Assembly (NCBI RefSeq): GCF_001704415.2 | Contig: NC_030824.1 | Span: 36,885,022-36,949,021 of the forward strand | Direction of reading: 5' to 3' | Source of the DNA: Capra hircus | Lineage: Eukaryota; Chordata; Mammalia; Artiodactyla; Bovidae | Length of the DNA stretch: 64,000 bases | Shown here: piece after piece, positions 1 through 11,664 of the stretch | Numbering within the stretch: the first letter of the stretch is position 1 | Layout of the letters: each line of letters opens with the position of its first letter | Translations under genes and position numbers: made by a program | The notes under the pieces: model-generated | Databases searched by the model: none | Told to the model about the DNA's origin: nothing | Seen by the model: only the letters and a program-made list of their open reading frames with translations

Positions 1-57
1 ATTATTCTAGATGCTTTATATGCATTACATCACTTGGTCCTCATAACAGGCCAGTTT

Positions 58-141
58 TATTGGATCGGCCAAAAATTTTGGCTGGGTCTGTCTGCAAGAT
101 CTTATGGAAAAACCCGAATGAACTTATTGGCCAACCCAATA
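58..141. mobile_element. Mariner-type MITE (cattle mariner ends) with TA duplication
   Basis: The two ends form an imperfect inverted repeat: the right end, read on the minus strand, begins TTGGGTTGGCC and the left end begins TTGGATCGGCC, both followed by the AAAAA/AAGTT block typical of cattle mariner termini. TA flanks the element at 58-59 and 140-141, the target duplication expected of Tc1/mariner transposition. At about 80 bases it has no room for a transposase and must be a non-autonomous deletion derivative. Confidence 0.75.
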
Positions 142-149
142 TCATCCAT

Positions 150-275
150 AATTTACAGATGGGGAAGGTGAGTTATGGAGAGGCTCCACAACTTGCTGTA
201 ATTTGCCCAAGATTACGTCTCTATTAAGTAGCTGAATTGGGATTCAAACCCAGGCAGTGTGGCTTCAAAGCTTCA
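150..275 (+). repeat. MIR SINE fragment
   Basis: The segment runs through the MIR core and tail: a 'gatggggaaggtgag' stretch, then 'ttgcccaagattac', then the signature 'gggattcaaacccaggcag'. It is an ancient mammalian tRNA-derived SINE, heavily diverged. Confidence 0.7.
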
Positions 276-1120
276 TCAATTAAAAAAAATTGATTATGGA
301 AAATTTCAGTCATATGCAAAAGTAGAATGGTGCAATGAACTTCTGTTTACCATCTCCCAGCTGCGGCAACCATTAACTCATGGCCAGTTTTGTTCTATCT
401 ATGTCTCGACATCCTTAGTGGTCTCCCAGCCCCTTTTCTGGATTATTTTCAAGAAAACACAGATATCCTATAATCCATAAATACCTCAGTATGTACCTGC
501 TAAAAAACAATGGCTTAAAAAGCCACACTCTTTTTCATAAGATGCACATTGTCTCTATTTCTGTGATGTTAACTGTCTGGAAAATGATTGTCTAGATCTG
601 TGATATTCTTTCATTTCTTCTTCACTTATTTACTGTAATATTTTCCCTATACCAGCAGTTTGATTAGCCTGGTGTATAGTTTGCATGAGAAATGCCAGAG
701 AGATGCTAAATTCACAAACACCCTCTTTCTATATATGTTTCTCTGTCTGTCTCTCTTTTTTAAACTAGTTTCAATGAGTTGCTTTTTAACATCAGCTGGA
801 GTTGATCACTTAATTTGTTAAAATTATCTTAGTGAACTTATGGATGTTTGAACATATTTGGTACTTATGTAAAATACTGATGCATTTTTCTTATCAGTGC
901 TGAAAACTGTGCAATTTGGGTCAGTGGAAGCCTCTTCAAGTTTGGCTTATGAGTCCTTCAGTCATCTTCAGCCACTCCATTGTTTTCTGATATGATGATG
1001 GTCTAGGCTTATCTTGTATATATGTCTTGCCCTGAGTCTGGAGCTGGCATCCCTTTATGGGAAACAGTTATATTTAGAGACCACACCCTGGTTAAGAGGG
1101 GTGCTTATTGCTTCCCTTTG
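276..1120. other. No gene or recognised repeat seen
   Basis: AT-rich single-copy-looking sequence. The open frames here are under 75 codons and show no domain or codon pattern. Nothing else was recognised. Confidence 0.5.
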
Positions 1121-1182
1121 TTCTTTCTGTCCTTCCTTCCTTCCTCTCTCTCCCTCCCACCTTTCCTCCTTTTCTTTCTTTT
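1121..1182. repeat. Pyrimidine-rich (CCTT/CT)n tract
   Basis: A run of ccttcctt, ctctctc and ccctccc units makes an almost pure pyrimidine strand. It accounts for the Ser/Leu/Phe-rich short frames that overlap it, which are not genes. Confidence 0.85.
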
Positions 1183-2299
1183 CAAAGAGAAACAAAATAA
1201 TGAATTCTTACCAATAATTCATTGTTTTCTTTTTCTTTATAAATTTACATGTAACTATAATAAATACTATTTCAGAATAACAATAAAAATATTATTGAAA
1301 TATAATTGCCAAAACCAGTTTGAATTTATTGTGTGATTTTTCATCTTTAGAGTTTATAACACTAGGGATATATAGTCAAATTATTGTCTTTGAAAGTCGC
1401 TTGAATTGTTCTCTGTACAATCTAAAAGCATGCTTAGTGGCTAAGTTTGTTTCATTCTGCTTTAGAGCTGTACTGTAGTTATGTTGAATTTCACTTAATG
1501 TTGTTTTAAGGTCACCTAAAACAAGATCTATTCAGAGAAGAATAGATCCATTTTTGTTTCCTTCTCCACCATAAGTATTTTTTTTTAATTCATTGTCTAT
1601 CATTTTATTTTATTTTATTTTTTTTTCATTTTATTTTTTATAGGAGCCAGTATATATAGATGTTGGTATCTCCTCCATCTTCACTTTCCTAGATAAATGC
1701 CAGCTTGAGATACATAGTTGCCTCAATCTTGATCTTCACTTCTTTATACCACTTATCTCAACAGTCACTCCTCAGCATTTGTGCAGACACTTCTCATCCC
1801 TTGAGAACTGCAAAGTTTATTTAGCCATTTCCCAAGTGATGGGACAGTCTCACTTAAAGGTCTGTCCATATGTGGATCAAAGTCTAAAGATATTTAAATG
1901 GGGATTAATGTCCCATTCCAGCAAGGGGGCAAATGTAGATAAAATGTATTCTCTGATTTGCTTCACTCTCCTGGTATCACATATGTATCAGGTAAGAGAA
2001 TCTTCCTTGTTCAACAATACTGCACTTAGGGAAGTGATAGTAGAATCAGGGTCACGGGGTTTCTTAACTCTCCATGTGGTTCCTAGTCCTGGAGATCCAA
2101 ATTGGTGCAGTTCTTTTCTGTTAACTTTACATATTTCTACATATTTGCATATGTAAATCATAAATATGATTGGAGCAGCTACTAATTGTTAGGAGATCAT
2201 ATGCACATAGGACATAGACATTACTAGTGTGCTGTTCTTGGCCTCCCCATTTTTTTCTTTGTCTTTTAAAGAATAAATCTACCCTTGTGTATTCAAATA
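1183..2299. other. AT-rich sequence, no gene seen; TTTTA tract and small hairpin
   Basis: The stretch holds a (TTTTA)n-like T-rich tract at 1601-1640 and a perfect 9-bp hairpin with a 6-base loop at 1525-1548 (arms GATCTATTC and GAATAGATC). The 125-codon frame at 1779-2156 shows no known domain and sits in otherwise non-coding-looking sequence; I do not call it a gene. Confidence 0.5.
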
Positions 2300-2498
2300 T
2301 CACTTCTACTCAAGTGTCCATTTCAGCTCAAGTATTTTTCCACAGACTTCCAACCTAGAGCATCTAAAATTAAATATATCCTCTTGGATATCTTGCATAG
2401 GATGTGAAAACATCTGCCCTATTGTCTCTTGCTATTTTCAATGATACAGTGTTTTTTCCAGATTTAATGCCACTGGTTGTATATCTCTATTTAAACTT
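2300..2498 (+). repeat. Possible L2 LINE remnant
   Basis: Weak collinearity with the L2 3' region ('tttcagctcaagta' followed by 'ccacagacttcc' and a T-rich stretch) suggests an eroded L2 into which the following CHR SINE was inserted. This is recognition of a pattern, not an alignment. Confidence 0.35.
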
Positions 2499-2513
2499 TA
2501 TACTACTTAATTT

Positions 2514-2719
2514 TTTTTGTAAAATGAAATGCTTCCAATTCTGTTTATTTATTGGGTGCACTAGGTCTTCACTGTGGCATGTGGGGACTTCTCTAGTCAT
2601 GGCGTGGGCTTAGTTACCCCTCCGCAGGTGGGATCTCAGTTGCCTTACCAGGGATTGAAACCCACATCCCCCTGCACTGGAAGGTGAATTCCTAACCTCT
2701 GTACCACCAAGGAAGTCCC
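2514..2719 (-). mobile_element. CHR SINE (cetartiodactyl tRNA-derived) with target duplication
   Basis: On the minus strand it opens with 'gggacttccttggtgg', the CHR head, and ends in an A-rich tail, seen here as T8 at the left. A 15-base direct repeat with one mismatch flanks it: 'tatactacttaattt' at 2499-2513 and 'tatactacctaattt' at 2720-2734. Confidence 0.85.
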
Positions 2720-2821
2720 TATACTACCTAATTTGACAAATCTCTTAGATTAGATGTTGATTTACCTGGGATCCTGTGGAAACCTGGACATGACAGTCGA
2801 ATCCAAGAGAGACTCCTTGAG

Positions 2822-2945
2822 GGTCTTCTCTGGCAGCCCAGTGGTTAAGACATTGAGCTTCCAGTACAGGGGATGCAGGTTCTATCCCTGGTTAGGGGAC
2901 CGAGAGCCCTGCCTATTTGGCCAAAACAAACAAACGAAAGATAAA
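2822..2945 (+). mobile_element. CHR SINE fragment
   Basis: A diverged head ('ctggcagcccagtggttaag'), the 'gcttccagtacaggg' middle, a B-box-like 'ggttctatccc', and an A-rich tail with aaacaaac units. No clear target duplication. Confidence 0.75.
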
Positions 2946-4149
2946 TACTTAACAGGAGTCTGTAACAGCAGCGATGTGTCCCTGGCACTTTCCCATGGAT
3001 CAGTGAGTTAGATAACCATGTGAACAGGTACCAGTCAAATGTGACTACTTAGGAAAAACACTGGATGTGTGGAATACAGAGCTTGGAAAAATGGTTCTAA
3101 AAACTGAAGTGAAGAGCTTTGATTAAACAAAAGAAACTGATTAAATGCCACGCATGGTCTTAGGACAGAGTGACGTGAGGTAAGAGGAGCTGAAACCACA
3201 TCCCAGCAGAAACCCTCAGGTGTTCGGTGTGGCCACCAGAAGGAAGGAGGTCCACAGTGAGAAGTCGCGGTGACCCTCCAGGCCCCCACAGGCTGTCCTG
3301 AGAAGGATTAGACCGGCCGTCTGGGGAGGCTCTGGAAGCATTTCCAGGTCCTGGAGATGATAGATGTGTGTCTTACGGGGTTCCATGGGGAAGCATTGCC
3401 CTGAGTGTGCACTGAGGGATTTACTGTAGGAATTAAACCTTACACAGTTGTGGGAGGATCAGGGAAAGCGAGGTCCAGAAAGAGGAGTTGGAGGATCAGA
3501 GAAAGAGTCACTCCCTTAAGAAATAAGAGAAGCACTGGCCCAGGGGGCAAGTCAGAGCTTGCGGGGAGACCGGGAGAGAAGCCGTGTGCTGCTCAAGTGG
3601 GTCTGTGAGGGGGGAGCCAGTGGAAAGCTTCCCTGGGAAGCTGCTGCCTCGGGTTAGCTGCAGAGGGTCGTCGGTAGTGGGACGTTGGTGGCTGGTGGGT
3701 CTCATGATTGGGAAATGAACTAAATGTGGCATGGAGGGGAGTGAGGACCCCGGGGACCTGCCAGTCTCCCCGGCGCCCTTCTGTCACTGTGTCCCACTGA
3801 AGGCTGCATTTGTGTCTCTCAGATCCGCCTGAGGGATTCTTTGGGTGATTTCAACCCAGAACCCTGGCGGGAAGGGAATCCGGGCAGTGTAGCTGCCAGT
3901 CTAACCATGTTGACCATGGCCTTCTCGGCACAATAAAGGTAGGTGTTTGCTCAATGAGAGAAGGAAATAAAGGGATGATTTAAAATCTATCCAAGTGTGG
4001 GATCCGTCTAGAGATAGTGTGCGAATGCCCAGTGAAAGGGCACCGAGGAAGGATCTACGTGCTGGGAGTGTGGTTTGTCTGGTGGTTAACGAGCATGCCA
4101 CATGTCACCATCACATCACATCTACCCACTCAACTACAGCAGATGTGTG
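2946..4149. other. No gene seen; moderately GC-rich unique sequence
   Basis: The base composition rises compared with the flanks (notably 3180-3900), and several open frames of 60-85 codons occur on both strands as a result. None has a recognisable domain, start context or partner exon. I see no repeat family here. Confidence 0.45.
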
Positions 4150-4336
4150 TGTCACGCACGCTCAGCTGTGTCCGACTCTGTGTGACCCTATGGACTGTAG
4201 CCCACCAGGCTCCTTTGTCCATGGGATTCTCCAAGCAAGAAGACTGGAGCGGGTTGCTATTTCCTCCTCCAGGGATCTTTCCGACCCGAGATTCGAACCG
4301 GCATCTTCCACACCTCCCGCATTGACAGGCAGGTTC
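4150..4336 (-). mobile_element. Bov-tA SINE, head truncated
   Basis: Read on the plus strand it contains 'gactgtagcccaccaggc', 'ccatgggattctccaagc' and the 'cgggttgctatttcctcc' block, the antisense of the Bov-A unit. The tRNA-like head fades at about 4336, so the 5' end is truncated or eroded. Confidence 0.9.
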
Positions 4337-6560
4337 TGATCTGTGCTCTGTACTTGTTGTTCCTCCTCCCTCTCCATTTTCTGTGAACTGTTAGTTAGAT
4401 TTAGACATTGGCCTCTTTCCAGTTAGATACTACCATTTTATTTTATTTTTTTTAGCAAGAATAATTCAGAAGCTGTGTCTGGGACACAGTGTTGTCTCTC
4501 TTTTGTGATGTTAGCGGTCACCCATGATCAGCCCTTCCTTTGGGGAAAGCCAGGTCTCCTACCCTATTTGTGCTTCCTCTTGCATATACGGTAACTAAAC
4601 CATCACAATCCTGGGCAGAACAGGCGTAGCCTAGAGAAAAAGGATTTTGTACACGCGTTCTTCGGTCTACCTGCGCCTGCATCCCCACACCCCTATCCTT
4701 GTCAAGAGGAGTTATTTCTGTGCTGTTGCCTGAGAAGGCCTAGGAAAACATCTTATCACCGTTGGATGCTGGCCTGAGGGCAGGTAAGGGGAAGCGCAGG
4801 ATCTGCAATAAGCAAGTGCAGCATAAACATTCACCACGGGGAGAATCAGCTTACTTTCCTGTATGCTTTATTTTCATACCGTGTTTTTGTACTGTGCCTG
4901 CTGGGGGATAAAACCAAATCCTTCCATTTAAACTTCCTGGCAAAGCAGGGTTGGGAGGGGTGCGGGGCAGACAGAAAGGGGATTGGGGAGCAGCTAGGGC
5001 CCAGAATTAAGGGATCTTAAATGAAAGCATTTGCTTTCATTGGCCCTGGTGCCAGCCCAGCCTGGGGACCTAGGTGAAGCGTCTTTGATGCTCTCACTTT
5101 ATGGAAGTCCATAAATACAATTTGGTGGAGATCATACAGGACTAAACTAGTTTGGGAGCTAAATCACCTGTAATGTCTTGACAGAGATTTTCTTCAGCCG
5201 AGATGGAACAACCTCCTTTGCTGAGGTGGAAGAACCAGGTATTATAGAGTCTTAAACTGTTTACAGTTTGGAAAGCGTTTTTATTGCCTTCACAAGTTAA
5301 AAGGTCCTATATATTTTTTCGGATTATTTTCTATGGTTTTGGAGTTATCCTCTGAAAGAAGGCTGGATTTTGCTGCTTTATAGTTTCTCTGAAACAGAAC
5401 TTCCCAAGGCAGTTAGAGGGACTGACTTTTGACACACAGGTATGGGGGATGGAAGAAGCTTAGAGCTGTCTTTCAGGGAAACATTGAAATCCTCCAGAGA
5501 AAGAAAAAATTCTGCTTAAAGCCACCAGGGAAACCCAAAGACAGTTTCGCACACCAGAAACTCTTGAGATTTTTCATTCTATTGGTTTGTATGTATGATA
5601 CTGCTTTTTTTTTTTCTTGCATATAAAAATGGTTATTGGCTGTTTCAAATGGTTTAACCTCTCTAATTTAAAGTTAGATCATCAACCATCCTTGGCATTA
5701 ATGGTTACAGACTCTTATGAGTGTGAAATTAAGAGGGAGTACAGTTAAGTAAAACTTGTTCCTCAAATGGGTGAGGAAATACACTCTACTGGGAAAGAAA
5801 ATTAGAATATCCTAATTTAAATCACAACCCTATGTATGGTCTTCTAATACTCTCTCACTGAGAGTGTTGTATTGCACACAGGTTCCGTAAGGTTCTTAGG
5901 ATATTAATTGGGAGGTGACTTGTCCCTTTGTGCTTGAATATTTCCCTGCAACCAGGAGAAGATTTTATTCCACAGAGTACTTTGACAGTGCTTAAGGAAG
6001 CAGTAAAATTGAGGCTAGTTCTCTGCCTGGTGGTGCTTAGAATCTTGAGCCTGGGTGGGGTCACTATTGAGCAGACTCGGGTATGTGGTTTTATTATTTT
6101 TTTCAGAGATATGAGGGCAGGGACACATGAATCTTACATAATTTTAAGAGACTAGGTATTACTTTTTAAAAGACCAATTTATGATGCAAAATTTAACTTC
6201 TTAATGAGTTGGGTGTTTGAATCAGCTGACCAGTGCTTTCCTGTTTGAGGATCTGGTTTAGAAATATGATAAATACGTTGAAGTTTCATTGGATGGTTTT
6301 AGAAGTGTTATTTTCTTCCAGCTACACTATTCTCTGGGATCAGTTTTCTCCACTAAAAACAAATACTCGTCAAGTAGACAATCTAACTTAATTACCCCCG
6401 AGTGAATTTGAGAAGGCCACTTTCACACACAGTGTCAACAAAACACCACTACATTTCTGTGTTTTCTCCCCCCTTTATATTTAAGGTACTCCTCTTATAT
6501 TGTTTGACCACCAAAGTGTTTCATTCCAACATGCTATACATGTTGTGATTCTCAAAGGTT
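4337..6560. other. No gene seen; perfect 22-base palindrome at 5020-5041
   Basis: Mostly unique AT-rich sequence. It includes a TTTTA tract at about 4435-4453 and a perfect hairpin at 5020-5041 with 10-base arms (AATGAAAGCA / TGCTTTCATT) and a 2-base centre. The short frames at 5429-5626 and 5928-6155 have no recognisable domain. Confidence 0.5.
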
Positions 6561-7044
6561 TTATATTCAAAAGCAGAGACATTACTTTGCCGACTAAGAT
6601 CCATCTAGTCAAGGCTATGGTTTTTCCTGTGGTCATGTATGGATGTGAGAATTGGACTGTGAAGAAGGCTGAGCGCCAAAGAATTGATGCTTTTGAACTG
6701 TGGTGTTGGAGATGACTCTTGAGAGTCCCTTGGACTGCAAGGAGATCCAACCAATCCATTCTGAAGATCAGCCCTGGGATTTCTTTGGGAGGAATGATGC
6801 TAAAGCTGAAACTCCAGTACTTTGGCTACCTCATGCGAAGAGTTGACTCATTGGAAAAGACTGTGATGCTGGGAGGGATTGGGGGCAGGAGGAGAAGGGG
6901 ACGACCGAGGATGAGATGGCTGGATGGCATTTGAGTGGATGTGAGTCTGAGTGAACTCTGGGAGTTGGTGATGGACAGGGAGGCCTGGCGTGCTGCGATT
7001 AATGGGGTTGCAAAGAGTCAGACACGACTGAGTGACTGAACTGA
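6561..7044 (+). mobile_element. BovB LINE 3' fragment (5' truncated)
   Basis: RTE-clade BovB, a LINE found in ruminants. The fragment begins at 'tattcaaaagcagagac' and runs to the tail 'gactgagtgactgaactga'. The sense frame still reads FKSRDITLPTK, then the W-T-V-K-K block and FELWCW, before a stop at about 6714; a second frame continues from there, so coding is broken. No convincing target duplication. Confidence 0.95.
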
Positions 7045-7339
7045 AATTCCTTGAGGGCAAGAGTTTTGCTTCAGGAAAGCAGGCGTGCCCTGGAAGAGGC
7101 TTGCATTTTGAGGAAGAGAGGCCGGGATTCAAACTGTGGCTACTTTCAACCATAATTTGTGCATGTGTGACCTGGGAGAGTTGTTTAATTATTCTCACCC
7201 TCAGTTTCTTAATCTGTAAACATATGAGTAATAATATTAACACATAACTCCAGGGTTTCATGGGGATTGAGTGATGTAGCTACAAAAGAACTTTGGGCTG
7301 AATACCTTGTGCCGCGAGAAAACAATTATTGTATATTAA

Positions 7340-7342
<3 letters not shown>
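7045..7342. other. Short unique spacer
   Basis: Contains a MIR-like phrase ('gagagttgtttaattattctcaccctcag', antisense MIR style, about 7160-7260) but too diverged to be sure. No gene seen. Confidence 0.4.

Positions 7343-7373
<31 letters not shown>
7343..7373. repeat. (AT)n microsatellite
   Basis: Uninterrupted AT dinucleotides, about 15 units. Alternating AT of this length is usually length-polymorphic. Confidence 0.95.
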
Positions 7374-7375
<2 letters not shown>

Positions 7376-7389
7376 ATCTAGAAAAATGG

Positions 7390-7750
7390 TGCAGATGAAC
7401 CTGTTGGCAGGGAAGGAACAGAGATGCAGATGTAGAGAATGGACTTGTGGACCCAGGGGGAGGAGAGGGTGGGGCGAACTGGGACGGTAGAATTGACATA
7501 TACACACTACTGTGTGTAAAATAGCTAGTGGGAGGCTGCTGTATAGCAGAAGAAGCTCAGCTCGATGCTCTGTGATGACCTAGAGGGGTGGGATGGGAGT
7601 TACGTGGGAGGGGGACTCAAGAGGGAGGGCGTATAAGTGTATATAGAGCTGTAATGTTACTCTACAGCAGAAGCTAATGCAACAGTGTGAAAGATTGTAA
7701 AGCAATTATACTTCAATTAAATGAAAAAATAAAGAAATGAAAAAACAAAA
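7390..7750 (+). mobile_element. L1 3' UTR, cetartiodactyl type
   Basis: The order 'ctgctgtatagcagaag', 'gctctgtgatgacctag', 'gggaggggg', 'ctctacagcagaagctaa' and 'gtaaagcaattatac' followed by an A-rich tail matches the 3' untranslated end of L1 in cattle and relatives. It carries no coding part. Confidence 0.85.
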
Positions 7751-8255
7751 TGTTGTCCTCTTTGCCTTGTCTTGTCTTCATCTTCTTTGTAAGGCATCAC
7801 ACATAACAAGCCCTCAGGACACAGCGGGTAATTGATTGCATTTTAGAGGGGCCCTTTCCTTGATCTCTTAGTTGGTGGCAGATTGTCACGACATCATATG
7901 GTAAGATGGGTTGCCTTGGGGAAGTCATCTTGTGAATCAGTGCCTGTCAATATTTTGTATGTAGTAGCTACCATGGGGAAAAAAAGCTCATTTATTTTCT
8001 GAGAAGGGCTGTAATTGTTATGTTGTCATTGTTGGCAAGCTTTATGAGCTTAAAAGTTATAGTGGTCTTTGCTAGGACTTCCTCTGCCCACTCAGCAGTT
8101 GAGTGGCTCAGCAGTGGATCACTAATGCCAACCATCTCGTGTGGATTTTGGTTAGTTTGCATCAGAGGATGGCCCTTTGTCATGTAGCTTTCATGCGAGG
8201 GTTGTTTTATGGGCTTGTAGTACTTTATGCATTGAGTTCACCACTCAGTGCCAGC
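7751..8255. other. No gene or clear repeat seen
   Basis: Unique-looking sequence. A faint MIR-like phrase near 7905-7940 is too short to call. Confidence 0.45.
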
Positions 8256-8420
8256 ACACTTTTATTATTTGTTTGCTTGTTTCTTGTATTTTTGAGTTTT
8301 AAGAGGTTTTTAAAAATATATGTTCTGTATACTATCCCTTTATCAGATGTGTGATATGCAAGCATTTTCTCCAGTTGCTAGCATACTTTTAAATGGTTAG
8401 ACCAATGAAAGTTTTTTGAA
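8256..8420 (-). mobile_element. L1 3' UTR fragment
   Basis: On the plus strand the run 'ctatccctttatcagatg', then 'gcaagcattttctccagtt', then 'gaaagttttttgaaa' parallels the antisense L1 3' UTR ('...cccttatcagatat...gcaaatattttctccc...'). Old and diverged. Confidence 0.6.
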
Positions 8421-9155
8421 ATAAATCTGTCTTGCGCAGTATATGGCAACTTCTCTTTGAGTAATAGGTGGTTGAAAATTTGATTAAGTTTACTTTTACT
8501 TACCTTTGGAGTCTGCTCAAACTTTATAAAGCTAAAAAGTTAAAAAAAAATTTAAAGCCTCTTTGAAGATAAAAAATGCAAGATAATATGTGCTTGCAAT
8601 TGTACCAAGGTTTCAGAAGAAATAAAAACAGAGCAACCAAGAAGTTTCTTTGTCAAAGGTCTGGAAAATACAACTTTTGGATAGATTTTTAGGAGACCTG
8701 TTTTGCATTAAAATACCAAATAAAACAAAATGATGGATTGTTTTGGCACTGTTTACGTTGGGCTTATGTGATGAGAACTGTACATAAAAGACAGCCAGTT
8801 ATTGTCATAGTTGACAGATTTTTGGGTACTATCTACTTGTTCAGTATAGTAAACTCCCAGGGGTGAGGAGCTTTTCCAAAATTCTTATGCCAGGGACCAT
8901 GCAAACTTCGGTTGTAACAGCCTGACATTATCTTCCCAGTTCTACAGCTATCTATAAGTTGTAGTCTTGCCTGGCACACCAGATTAGTTCCTGTAACTTT
9001 CTGTATGGGTATTATCGTTATTGACATGGTTTCATTTTATTTTTTCCAAGTTGTAACTTGCCTTAAGTAGTGGTCAGATTTTAACAGGAGATGGGTGCAG
9101 AGGTTTTCACATGAAGCAAACAGCACAGGCAAGAGAATGAGGCAGAGCACGTCCT
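8421..9155. other. No gene or clear repeat seen
   Basis: AT-rich sequence without a frame over 65 codons. Nothing recognised. Confidence 0.5.
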
Positions 9156-9420
9156 AGGAAAGGTTAGGTGATCTGTTCAATTGGAGTATAGGTGATCTCT
9201 AGGGGGTTTCTGAGAAAGAATACTGGAAAGGTATTTTGGGGGACATATTTGGAAGGCTTTGAGTGCCAGAATAAGGTGCTTCATTTACATAAGTTTTGGC
9301 AATGTGGATCAATTTTACTCTGATGAAACACATGTTGGAAAACTCCTAAGGAGGCCAGTGATCTAGAGGAGAGGTGATGAGGTTTGAGCTGGGTGGAAGC
9401 GATGACAGCAAACACAGGGA
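9156..9420 (-). repeat. Probable L2 LINE fragment
   Basis: Plus-strand phrases such as 'ggaaggctttgagtgccaga', 'aaggaggccagtgatctag' and 'gaggtgatgaggtttgagc' are collinear with the antisense of the L2 coding 3' half. Too diverged to set edges well. Confidence 0.5.
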
Positions 9421-9764
9421 GACAGATTGCCTTAATTCTGCCACATCACACTTAATGCACATGTAACATGGGAGGACATACGTCACTAAATGAAACTAAC
9501 TTTGTGCCTGTTAATAGAAATCATGGAAGCCTGACATTAAGTCTAAGGTTAAAACAGGAATAAATATGTTCAATAAATATCCATGCGTGTTAGGTTGCTG
9601 GGAGGAGAGGTTGCCACCACAAATTTACATAGGTGATTACTGAAGTCAGTCAAAACCTAATGACACTGTTTTTCAGCACTTCACAATTTTAAACATTATT
9701 TCCCTCTTTAGTTTCATTGCATCTTTAGGATAGTTTGGTAGGGCCTTCTTTTTTTCCTAGGGTC

Positions 9765-9875
9765 TTCATTTTAAAGAAACTGAGACACAAAGAGGGTAAA
9801 TGCTTTGCTCAGAGAATGCAAGAGGCAGAAACCAGACTGTGAATCCATGTTTCCAGGACTGTCCATTTCCCACCA
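9765..9875 (+). repeat. MIR SINE fragment
   Basis: 'aagaaactgagacacaaaga' followed by 'gtaaatgctttgctcagag' and an 'accagactgtgaatcc' tail is the MIR core-to-tail order. Confidence 0.7.
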
Positions 9876-10539
9876 TTTGTATCTCCTGCCTCAACAGCGG
9901 TCGTTGATGACCCATTAATTTGCAACTTAATGAATTTGTTTGTGAATGTGGGCCATTTATTATTTTTATCAAAATAGTGTCAAAAAGCCCCCAGACTTCT
10001 TTGTCTACTTCAGCTTCCAAGGGCAGTATGAGAATTTCATCATGAATCACTTGCTCATGGCCCTTGGCACTGAGTGAAGGAGAGAATGTAGGCATGTTTG
10101 GATTAAACATTTTTGAATGAACCCCCATAGTACTTCCAGCGACAGGTCAGAACCTTTAAGCGCTAAATAAATGTTGTTGATGAGCAACGTTCCTGGGAAT
10201 AAGAAAGATGCTTAGGAATGTGCCTTAAATGGAACGTTAAATGATCCCCTAGTGGCTCCAGACTCACTGTGCTTTTCTAAGTGCCTCATTTATAGCCAGG
10301 CCCGGGGGAGACCTTAGCTTCTTGAGTTTTATTGTTGGTAATATTTGATATATTATTTGAAGTAAATTGAAAGCATTCCTTGAAATGCTTCTTTCTAGTC
10401 TCTTCCATCTCTTTACACACAATATAATTCTCAGTTGACTTGTCAGATTAATTCCCGACTTTCACCGAATTTATAGAAAAAAGGCATAAGGTTTATCAAT
10501 GTGCTGCCTATAGGAAACATCTGATAAGTACTTGATTTT
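9876..10539. other. No gene or clear repeat seen
   Basis: Unique-looking sequence. The antisense frame 9766-10128 (120 codons) overlaps the MIR at its left end and shows no domain. Confidence 0.45.
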
Positions 10540-11150
10540 GATGATGAGATTCTGGACTTCTATTCTGAGCCTAGGCCAGTGTCTGATGCCATCATGGAGG
10601 GTTTGGGGAAGGAGTGAGTGTGCTTTTAAGGTGGGAGTTGTGTTAGGATTTGTGACCAGAGGGAAGACTGTGACACTTTTAAAACGTGTCTGCAAATTCA
10701 CTGAGAGGAGGGGGCTTGTCCCCTCTCTTTGTATCTGGATGGACTTAACTGCTTTGAGAAACAGAATGTGAGAGAAGTGATGCTGTGAGACTGCTGTGAC
10801 TCGGTGATTTAAGAACGGGCAGCTTTGGCTTTGTTCAGTGTAACACTTGCTCTGGAACCCTGGATGGCCAAGCAACAGGTGACCACTTTGCCACTATCAT
10901 CCTGGAGTTGCTTCTCATAAGTGTTCTGGTTGAGAGTTACTGCTGAGTGCAGCCTTTCAGCCATCCCTGTGAAGATGCAAGTTATAGAAGTGAATCTGTT
11001 GTGAGTCTTCAGACAAGCCCAGCTGCTAGTTGGGCACCAAATAATTACCTACATTGATATACATGTAACAGAAGAATCACCCAGCTGAGCCCTGCCCAAA
11101 TTACAGACCCACAAAATCGTGAGAAATAGTAAAATGTTCTATTTTATTTC
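10540..11150 (+). mobile_element. MLT1-type LTR (ERVL-MaLR), solo
   Basis: The middle phrases 'tctttgtatctggatggac', 'aacagaatgtgagagaagtg' and 'acacttgctctggaaccc', then near the right end 'cacccagctgagccctgccc' and 'gacccacaaaatcgtgag', are the order of a mammalian MLT1-class LTR. There is no internal region and no coding capacity. It ends where the L2 segment begins. The left edge is uncertain. Confidence 0.75.
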
Positions 11151-11151
11151 A

Positions 11152-11370
11152 CAGGCTTTATTTCATTCAGGAAATACATACTGAGTAACTTCTACATGCC
11201 CAGCTCTGTGTTGGGTACCGAGGTGGGATACAAAGATACAGACAGTCTTTGTCTTCAGGAAACAAGCTTGCTTGTGAGGCAATTGGTGACGAGTTAAACA
11301 GTAAATAAGAACTTAAATACCATTAGAAAAAATGTGATATGATTATGAGTGCTAAGTTCGAGGGAGTTTG
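11152..11370 (-). repeat. L2 3' end, local copy A
   Basis: Read on the plus strand: 'catactgagtaacttctac', 'atgcccagctctgtgttggg' and a 'acagacagtctttgtc' stretch, the antisense L2 terminus. A second copy lies at 13037-13250; the two agree at roughly 85% over about 180 bases, much closer than independently inserted L2s should be (see findings). Confidence 0.75.
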
Positions 11371-11664
11371 TTATGCAGAAGTGGATAAATGGAGCAGAAT
11401 TTGGTGTCAGAAGTGAGAAGAATCTAGAGAATGTCTACCTGCTTAAAGAAGTCTGGGGATTAAGTGGTTAAATAGTTGTATCTGTGCTGCCCAGGCACAA
11501 TGGGAAATTTACCTGCTGGCCTGAAATCACCTGAAAGAATGTATATGTATGTGTGTGTGTGTAGTTATATAGTATTTAAGACCAATCTGAGAGTGAGTCA
11601 TTATATAAATGAATCATCTTCCTCATTCCTTGCCCTATAGAAGATGATTTTCTAAATTCTTGCT
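11371..11664. other. Spacer with short TG run
   Basis: Includes a short (TG)n tract at about 11547-11562. No gene seen. Confidence 0.5.

Noticed and set aside
1022..1336. 104-codon plus frame over the CT-rich tract
   Set aside because: Composition follows the pyrimidine repeat (Ser/Leu/Phe), two phases are open at once, and no domain is visible.
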